Source: DAISJI01 sp964559835
GTDB taxonomy: Bacteria; Acidobacteriota; Terriglobia; Terriglobales; Acidobacteriaceae
Direction of reading: 5' to 3'
NCBI GenBank assembly: GCA_964559835.1
Contig: CAZLJE010000025.1
Coordinates: forward strand, 1-64,000
DNA length: 64,000 nucleotides
The number at the start of each line of letters is the position of its first letter. The first letter of the stretch is position 1. The translations under genes and the position numbers were made by a program. The notes beneath the pieces are model-generated. The model ran no database searches and was not told the DNA's origin. It saw nothing but the letters and a program-made list of their open reading frames with translations. Shown piece by piece: positions 58,173 to 64,000 of the stretch.

Positions 58173-59105
58173 TTAAGGCTTTGCGGCGGTCTTATCGAGT
58201 TGCAGGAACTCAGGCTTCACGTTCGGAGGCAATCCCCTGGTGATGAACGGCAGAGCATTCGGATCGGCGACCTCGACGCGTCCATCGACGATTTTGTACG
58301 GATGCCCGAGCGGATCGATCGGAATGCCTCTCAACAATCCGGCTTGCACCAGTTCCGTCATGTTCTGGGGAGTCCGGCCGGTCCTAGCCTTGAATTCCGT
58401 CACGGCCTGTTCCAGCTTGGTGACGTCATCGTCCACCTTGAGCGCGCGCAGGTGTTTAAAGGCGTTCTGTTTGATCAGCACGTCCTCGGTGGTCTCATAG
58501 GTGGTGGTCCAAAGCATGCGCGCCATGTCGCGTTCCCCGGCATGCTGAGCCATGGCGGCGGCCAGGACTTTGAGGAAGGGGTGCGCGTGCGGGATCTCAG
58601 AACCGCGCTCGAAACTGCGCGCTGCCGCTGCCGGATCGTGCAGTTCCATGTACTGGAGGAAACCCAGTTCGTAGTAGAGCTGCCATGTATCGGGATTCTC
58701 GCGAATACCCCGTTCGATCAATGTTACTGCTTTTTCGGGCTGGCCCGCCCCTTCGGGCGGCTTCTGGGCCAGGAACGTCGAACCGAACTGGTAGGCGACG
58801 ATCAGGTGCGGATCGAGAGTAGTCGTGATATCCAGCAGTGGGGCGAGCAACTGGTACTGCCGCGCCCGGGCCCGATGCTTCTCGCCGAAGTACTGAACGA
58901 CGCGTGTCCAGTAGATGTCGGCCATCAGTCCCGTGTAGCCGAGGCTCATTGCCTTCAGGATCTTAGGCGAAGGTATGTAGAGCACTTCTTCAATCGTCGC
59001 GCCCTCGCGTATCCGATCGATCTCGCGCAGCAGGAAGACCGATCCAGCAAGCGATACCACCATCACGGCGGCGAGCGTGAATCCGATCTGGCGACGGTAC
59101 GTCAC
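58173..59105 (-). CDS. Membrane-anchored TPR protein of an ABC-2 operon
   Basis: 310 residues from GTG 59105, which overlaps the permease stop as GTGA. A single helix (about 6-24: IGFTLAAVMVVSLAGSVFLL) anchors a TPR-like region: GLMADIYWTRVVQYFGEK, LLDITTTLDPHLIVAYQFGS, TWQLYYELGFLQYMELHDP. The end has NALPFITRGLPPNVKPEF. Likely a periplasmic accessory of the ABC exporter encoded by the two upstream genes. Confidence 0.78.
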   Translation of the reverse strand: MTYRRQIGFTLAAVMVVSLAGSVFLLREIDRIREGATIEEVLYIPSPKILKAMSLGYTGLMADIYWTRVVQYFGEKHRARARQYQLLAPLLDITTTLDPHLIVAYQFGSTFLAQKPPEGAGQPEKAVTLIERGIRENPDTWQLYYELGFLQYMELHDPAAAARSFERGSEIPHAHPFLKVLAAAMAQHAGERDMARMLWTTTYETTEDVLIKQNAFKHLRALKVDDDVTKLEQAVTEFKARTGRTPQNMTELVQAGLLRGIPIDPLGHPYKIVDGRVEVADPNALPFITRGLPPNVKPEFLQLDKTAAKP

Positions 59106-59878
59106 TTCAAATCTCGATATTCGAAGATCAGCGCGGCCGCGGTGATCGCGAAGGTCGCGTAGAGCACTGCATAGGCAGAGTTGTAGACGATCAACGTCCC
59201 GGGCACGGGTTGGTGGTGCGCGACCGACGAGATCACGTTCAGGGCAGAGAAGTTTGGCACCACGTAGGCCATGGCCGTCGCCAGCCATTTCGCAGGCCCC
59301 TGAGCGATCGCCGCGAATCCACGAAGGTCTTCCGCAAAAGTCCCAATGATGAACAACGAGAACGCGAATACCGCCGACAATAATGGTGAAGAAAAGGACG
59401 AAAAGAGCAGGGCGATGGCGGTCACGATCACGAACTGCAGGATGATGAAGTAGAGCGCGAAGACCAGGTTCACGTCCTGGCGACTCAGAGTGTGTGCCAG
59501 GTACAGTACGCCCGCAAAAAATCCGAGTGCCATGAAGAAGGTGTTGACCACCAGCGTCCCGACCAACCCAAAGAACTTGCCGAGAATGAATTCCCACCGG
59601 CGCACAGGTCGTGCCAGCACCGTGTACAACGTTTTCTTGTCGATCTCCTTCGAGACCAGTCCGATGCCGATAAAAATGGCAATGACAACGCCGAAGATCG
59701 AGATCGCTGTCAGCCCAAGATTGACGAGCACGATGAGATGAATGCCGACCGAGATCTGCCCAAACAGCAGCGCGGCCCCGACCATCAGGATGGCGAAGAA
59801 CACAAGGTTGTAGAGAACGCGGTCGCGGACGGCTTCACGGAACGTATTGAACGCAATGGCGCCGATACGACTATTCAT
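59102..59878 (-). CDS. ABC-2 type permease
   Basis: 258 residues with six helices (about 22-42, 52-72, 100-125, 138-160, 165-185, 228-248). ISKE-like LVSKEIDKKTLYTVLARPVRRWEFILGKF is a pattern shared with NosY/ABC-2 permeases. ATGA overlap with the ATPase upstream. Substrate unknown. Confidence 0.88.
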   Translation of the reverse strand: MNSRIGAIAFNTFREAVRDRVLYNLVFFAILMVGAALLFGQISVGIHLIVLVNLGLTAISIFGVVIAIFIGIGLVSKEIDKKTLYTVLARPVRRWEFILGKFFGLVGTLVVNTFFMALGFFAGVLYLAHTLSRQDVNLVFALYFIILQFVIVTAIALLFSSFSSPLLSAVFAFSLFIIGTFAEDLRGFAAIAQGPAKWLATAMAYVVPNFSALNVISSVAHHQPVPGTLIVYNSAYAVLYATFAITAAALIFEYRDLK

Positions 59879-60807
59879 CGCGCCACCTCGATGGGGGAAT
59901 TCTCAGACAGCTTCTCGAGGAAGAAATCTTCGAGCGACGCCCGCACTGGCGTGACCGAAAGCAAACGGCCGCGTGCACGACGGATGGCGTCGATGGCGGC
60001 GTCAAGGTCGAGCTGGGCGATCGTCGCCCGGACGGTATCGCCGGTCGCGTGAACATCTTCGGTCATGGACGCCAACGCATTCGCCGAGCCATCCCAGATC
60101 ACTTCCACCTTGCCGCTGAAACGGGATAAGAGGTCTTGTACGACACCGATGCCACGCACCTGTCCGCCGCTGATGACCGCAACGCGATCGCACAAGGCTT
60201 CAGCATCGGACAGAATGTGTGTCGAGAAGAATACGGTCTTGCCTTCATCCTTGAGCGACTGGATGAGATCGCGCACCTCGCGGCGACCGATTGGGTCCAG
60301 CCCCGACATCGGCTCGTCGAGGAAGACGAGCTTGGGATCATGAATGATGGCCTGCGCGATGCCGACCCGCTGCAGCATGCCCTTCGAAAACTTCCGCAAT
60401 TGCGTGCGCGCCTGAGCTTGCAGCCCGACCCGTTGCAAGGCAGCATCGGCCCGCGACCCGCGCTCGCCTGCCGCAACGCCGGACAACTGCGCGTAATAGT
60501 GCAGAAGCTCCGACGCGGTCAGGTAATCGTAGAAGTACGGCTGTTCGGGAAGAAAACCGACCTGCGCTTTCACTCCCGGCTCGCGCCAGTCGCGGCCAAG
60601 AATGCGCGCCGCGCCCGCGGTTGGGGAGATAAGCCCCATCAGGAGCTTCAAAGTCGTCGTCTTGCCGGCGCCGTTCGGACCCAGGTAGCCGAACACCTCG
60701 CCCTCGGGAACCGTGAGAGTGAGGGGGTGTAGTGCGATCTTCGGGCGTTTGCGCCAGAAGCCGGTCAGATACGTCTTTTGCAACCCGAGTATCTCGATGG
60801 CTGACAT
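59875..60807 (-). CDS. ABC transporter ATPase (ABC-2 exporter)
   Basis: 310 residues. Walker A GPNGAGKTTT, Q-loop FLPEQPYFYDYL, signature FSKGMLQRVGIA, Walker B LVFLDEPMSGLDP, H-loop FFSTHI. The C-terminal extension (about 225-310) resembles DrrA/CcmA-type tails. The start codon has no ribosome site; a TATAAT ends 12 nt before it, suggesting a leaderless transcript. It drives the permease encoded downstream. Confidence 0.93.
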   Translation of the reverse strand: MSAIEILGLQKTYLTGFWRKRPKIALHPLTLTVPEGEVFGYLGPNGAGKTTTLKLLMGLISPTAGAARILGRDWREPGVKAQVGFLPEQPYFYDYLTASELLHYYAQLSGVAAGERGSRADAALQRVGLQAQARTQLRKFSKGMLQRVGIAQAIIHDPKLVFLDEPMSGLDPIGRREVRDLIQSLKDEGKTVFFSTHILSDAEALCDRVAVISGGQVRGIGVVQDLLSRFSGKVEVIWDGSANALASMTEDVHATGDTVRATIAQLDLDAAIDAIRRARGRLLSVTPVRASLEDFFLEKLSENSPIEVAR

Positions 60808-60819
60808 GGGTTAACGCAA

Positions 60820-60825
60820 ATTATA
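60820..60825 (-). promoter_or_regulatory. -10 element of the ABC-2 operon (leaderless layout)
   Basis: TATAAT on the minus strand with exactly 12 nt to the ATG at 60807. The same spacing is seen at 2661-2679. No good -35 was found. Confidence 0.5.
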
Positions 60826-60951
60826 AATTCCTGTCGCTCACCGAAAAAGTAACTCCCCGCATCCCCGGACCGGCGCTCGTTCCGGGCTACAATGGCCGTA
60901 CTTTGTCCCAACTCAATTGGGTCGTCGAAGAAGCGGCCCCGGGAGACCCGT

Positions 60952-62682
60952 GTGGCAGTTTCTCCTCCGACAATGGTGCCGGACCGGCCGCAGGCGAAAG
61001 ACACCGCGCGATTGCTGCTCGTCCTGGCGCTCGCCCTGGCCGCCCTGTCGTACATCAATACAGCTACTTTTAATTTCGTATACGACGACTTTCCGCAGCT
61101 CGTCTCGAATCCGAGAATCCACAGCTGGGAGCATGCTCCCCGGCTGTTCGCCGAGCAGGTTTGGACGCAATCGATGCTGCAAGGTTCGGGCAACTATTAC
61201 CGTCCGATCTTCGAACTTTGGCTCCTGGTCCAGTACAGCTTGTTCGGGCTGCACTCCTGGGCCTACCACCTCGCAAGCGTGCTGATCCACGTGGCCGTGG
61301 TTGGCATGGTGTACCTCGTATTGAAACGCGTCGCCGGTGATCGCCTGACAGCCTCGATGGGCGCGATCCTGTTCGCCGTGCATCCGACGCACATCGAAAC
61401 GGTCGCCTGGATCTCCGGCTCGACCGATTTGTTGTGCGCGTTCTTTGCGCTGGCGAGCTTCCTGGCTTATCTGCGAGCGCGGGATGTGGGGCGGGCACGC
61501 GTCGCGTGGATTGCAGCCGCAGTCGCACTGTACGTCATGGCGATGATGTCGAAGGAGACGGCAGTCGTGCTGCCGGCGTTGCTGGTGGCGTACGAATGGT
61601 GGATCGCGAAAGAGCGCGACGTGAAAGGCTGCGCTTTGCGGGTCGTCCCGTTTGTCCTCATCACGGGCGCGTACTTGTTGGTACGTCACTGGGTGCTGCT
61701 CGGGTTCATGCACCCGGAAGGGTACTCGCTGGGATCGATCGCCATCACGCTGCCGCGAGTCCTCTGGTTCTATATCCACCAACTGCTCTGGCCAGTCGGT
61801 TTGTCGGTCTTTTATGACACACCGTTTGTCGAGACGCCGCGTATCTGGGATTTCTATCTTCCCATTATCGCCGTTCTAGTGTTTGCCGGCGCAGTGCTTT
61901 GGGTAGTGAAGCGGTCCCGTCCGGCTGGTTTCGGTGCGGCATGGATGGTCGCGATGCTTGCGCCGGCGCTCGTGGGAATTGCCGTGTTCATCCCGGAGGA
62001 ACTGGCGCATGATCGCTACCTGTACCTTCCCTCAATCGGATTCGCGCTGATCGTGGCGGTGGCTATTCGCAAGATCAGAAGCACCGGGGAACTCTTCGGC
62101 GGGCCGAAGCTCCAGGTGCTGGTTGTGATCGCACTGGGAGCAATCCTTGCGGCGGAAACAGCGGCCCAGAATGTTTACTGGACGAACGACCTCATCCTCT
62201 ACGCGCACGGGATGAGTTCGGCGCCGCGCAACGTCGTGGCCATCGATCACATGGCGAACGAAATGTTTAAGCGCAACAAGGCTGACGCAGCCATCGCTCT
62301 GTACCGGCGGGCGCTGGAGATCAAGCCCAAGCAGTGGCAGACGCACTTCGCCATGGGGATAACGCTCTACGAATTGGGTCACTATGAAGACGCCGCGCGT
62401 GCTCTCGAGGGCGCTGTTGCGCTCGCTCCGGAAAATGCGGAGCAATTCTATTTTCTCGGCCTGAGCCAGCTCAGCCTCGGCGACAATGCGCGCGCGGAGG
62501 AAGAATTCAAACGCGGCCTGCAGCGCAACCCGGATCGCCCCGGAATGAACAACGCGCTGGCAACAGCCTTATTGCGGCAGGGCAAGGTCGCAGAAGGGAA
62601 GAAGGCGCTCGCAGCCGAGGTGAACCTCACGCATGATCCGAGCGCCGCCCAGGAACTAAAGAACCTGGAAGGACATCCGTGA
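60952..62682 (+). CDS. TMTC-like polytopic protein with GT-C fold and C-terminal TPR
   Basis: 576 residues from GTG 60952 (GGGAG 7 nt upstream); the frame opens at 60892. About ten helices. The first periplasmic loop has FVYDDFPQLV with the acidic pair typical of GT-C glycosyltransferases. TPR units follow in the C-terminal part (about 440-560: ALYRRALEIKPKQWQTHFAMG, LGHYEDAARALEGAVAL). This layout resembles the TMTC/DUF1736 family (O-mannosyltransferases in animals). GTGA overlap joins it to a paralogue downstream. Sugar donor and acceptor are unknown. Confidence 0.85.
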   Translation: MAVSPPTMVPDRPQAKDTARLLLVLALALAALSYINTATFNFVYDDFPQLVSNPRIHSWEHAPRLFAEQVWTQSMLQGSGNYYRPIFELWLLVQYSLFGLHSWAYHLASVLIHVAVVGMVYLVLKRVAGDRLTASMGAILFAVHPTHIETVAWISGSTDLLCAFFALASFLAYLRARDVGRARVAWIAAAVALYVMAMMSKETAVVLPALLVAYEWWIAKERDVKGCALRVVPFVLITGAYLLVRHWVLLGFMHPEGYSLGSIAITLPRVLWFYIHQLLWPVGLSVFYDTPFVETPRIWDFYLPIIAVLVFAGAVLWVVKRSRPAGFGAAWMVAMLAPALVGIAVFIPEELAHDRYLYLPSIGFALIVAVAIRKIRSTGELFGGPKLQVLVVIALGAILAAETAAQNVYWTNDLILYAHGMSSAPRNVVAIDHMANEMFKRNKADAAIALYRRALEIKPKQWQTHFAMGITLYELGHYEDAARALEGAVALAPENAEQFYFLGLSQLSLGDNARAEEEFKRGLQRNPDRPGMNNALATALLRQGKVAEGKKALAAEVNLTHDPSAAQELKNLEGHP

Positions 62683-64000
62683 CGATCGGGCGCAACTTGC
62701 GAAAACCATCCACTCTGCTCGTAGCCATTCTTGCGGCGACGACGTTCGTCTACCTCCGTGCCGCCTCGTTCGCCTTCGTTTATGACGATGCATGGGAGAT
62801 CGTCGACAACATCGAGATCCGTTCCTGGGCCTATGTCGGCCACTTCTTCACTGCGCGCGTCCTGCGGACACCGTACTACCGTCCGCTCTTCGTTCTCTGG
62901 TTCCGGATCAACGATGCGCTGTTTGGACTCAATCCGGCGGGATGGCACGTGATGAGCATTCTGGTGCACGTCCTGGTCACTGCGCTCGTTTACCTTTTGG
63001 TCCGCCGGCTCGCCGGCTCGACCGCGGCGTTGATCGCGGCGGCCGTGTTCGGACTGCACCCGGTCCACATCGAGAGTGTGGCATGGGTGTCCGGCGTCTG
63101 CGATCCCATCTCCGCTGTGTTCCTCCTGGGCGCGTTTCTCGCGTACCTCAAGGCATCCGATGTTGCGCAGGCACGCACACCGTGGTCAGCAGGGAAGTGG
63201 ACAATCGCTGCTTGCCTGCTGTTCGCGCTGGCCTTGCTGACGAAGGAGCCCCCGGTCGTTTTCCCGGCGCTGATAGCGACGCATGCGTTCTTGTTCGCCG
63301 GCAGCCGCCGGCAGGGAGTGCTATCGGCATTACGGCGCTCCGCCCCTTTCCTCGCGGTCGCGGCGTTGTACCTCGTTGTGCGGCAATCGATCATTCCCTT
63401 CTCGGTAAATGCTGGGCCTAACCTGCCGGTTGCGACGGTGCTGTTCACTGTCCCGTCGGTGCTTTGGTTTTATGTGTCGCGACTGTTCTGGCCGGTCGAT
63501 CTGAACGCGTTTTACGATCTGCCGTATGTCGGCTCGCCGTCAGTGTCCCATTTTATTTTTCCGGTGATGTTGTTGATCGCCATCGTCGCCGGTCTTTGGT
63601 ACTGGGCGCGGCGGTCACGCGACGGGAACTTGATCGCGTTCTGCGCTGCATGGTTCCTCATCACGCTCGCCCCTGCGCTCTACGTCCGCGTGCTGCCACC
63701 AGGCGAGATCGCGCACGACCGTTATCTGTATGTGCCGTCGATTGGTTTTTGTGCGCTCGTGGCAATCGCTCTCACGCGATGGCCGGAACGTTCGGCCGTA
63801 GCGGAAGGGAAGTCGCCAACGCAGTTGCCCGTGGCGGTCGCCGTTGCTCTATGCCTCGCATTTGCGGGTCTGAACTTGGCGCAGCAGGGCTATTGGGCTT
63901 CCGATACGAACCTCTACTCGCACGGGTATGCGGCCGCCCCGGCGAACAACAACGTCGCCAACAACTACGCTCGCCTCTTGACCGACCGCGGCCTTTACGG
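62679..64000 (+). CDS. TMTC-like polytopic protein, second copy, truncated by window end
   Basis: Starts with GTG 62679, overlapping the stop of the first copy. 440 codons are visible without a stop; the rest lies beyond the window. The sequence is clearly paralogous to the upstream protein: FAFVYDDAWEIVDN matches FNFVYDDFPQLVSN, HPVHIESVAWVSG matches HPTHIETVAWISG, and EIAHDRYLYVPSIGF matches ELAHDRYLYLPSIGF. About ten helices; a TPR tail is expected after residue 430. A tandem duplication is the simplest origin. Confidence 0.88.
   Translation, partial: MTIGRNLRKPSTLLVAILAATTFVYLRAASFAFVYDDAWEIVDNIEIRSWAYVGHFFTARVLRTPYYRPLFVLWFRINDALFGLNPAGWHVMSILVHVLVTALVYLLVRRLAGSTAALIAAAVFGLHPVHIESVAWVSGVCDPISAVFLLGAFLAYLKASDVAQARTPWSAGKWTIAACLLFALALLTKEPPVVFPALIATHAFLFAGSRRQGVLSALRRSAPFLAVAALYLVVRQSIIPFSVNAGPNLPVATVLFTVPSVLWFYVSRLFWPVDLNAFYDLPYVGSPSVSHFIFPVMLLIAIVAGLWYWARRSRDGNLIAFCAAWFLITLAPALYVRVLPPGEIAHDRYLYVPSIGFCALVAIALTRWPERSAVAEGKSPTQLPVAVAVALCLAFAGLNLAQQGYWASDTNLYSHGYAAAPANNNVANNYARLLTDRGLY

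Overview
The window is a high-GC bacterial chromosome segment with dense, mostly overlapping operons. Gene content (NtrY/NtrC pair, SPFH protein, lytic transglycosylase, LolA, TonB/ExbD, type IV pilus assembly genes, many secreted proteins of unknown family) indicates a diderm heterotroph. The style of the proteins and of the interspersed repeats fits Acidobacteriota (Terriglobia-like). That assignment is an inference; there is no rRNA here to settle it.

Layout. 1-2.5 kb: end of a tRNA-Asp, its terminator, an L,D-transpeptidase, a tiny membrane protein and an SPFH/band-7 protein. 2.6-8.4 kb: four overlapping genes (secreted protein, family 5 solute-binding protein, NtrY-like kinase, sigma-54 activator) that look like one signalling unit. 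8.6-14 kb: ECF sigma factor with zinc anti-sigma factor, a GAF-domain protein and a soluble lytic transglycosylase. 14-19.5 kb: glycine-zipper protein, lspA-ileS, and a TonB gene preceded by a sigma-54-type promoter. 19.8-23.7 kb: hybrid histidine kinase, single-domain response regulator, SDR oxidoreductase.

24.1-29.1 kb is the most unusual region: a four-gene iron operon on the minus strand. It encodes an FTR1 permease fused to DUF2318, two FtsX-like permeases, and an ABC ATPase whose C-terminus is a DtxR-type metal-dependent repressor. A sigma-70 promoter and a 21-bp palindromic operator lie just upstream. 29.2-44.5 kb: acetyltransferase, SprT-like protease, uvrA with a TPR/coiled-coil secreted trio, a cytochrome oxidase subunit III, an ornithine cyclodeaminase homologue with a perfect palindromic operator, DinB, ExbD and STAS proteins, the clpX-clpP-tig proteostasis cluster, and a family 5 uracil-DNA glycosylase. 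44.6-47 kb: a GT39-type glycosyltransferase containing in-frame interspersed repeats, DUF3467, tRNA-Leu. 47.1-56 kb: a PilT/PilU ATPase, an A-type Fe-S carrier, and a prepilin/PilP/PilO/PilN/PilM/PilB/PilC cluster without a secretin. 56.2-64 kb: MacB-type permease, LolA, an ABC-2 exporter with a TPR protein, and two tandem TMTC-like membrane proteins with a GT-C fold, the second cut by the window end.

At least six families of short interspersed repeats are scattered through the window. Two of them lie in-frame inside the second FtsX permease and one lies twice inside the GT39 gene, so repeat spread has reshaped proteins here.
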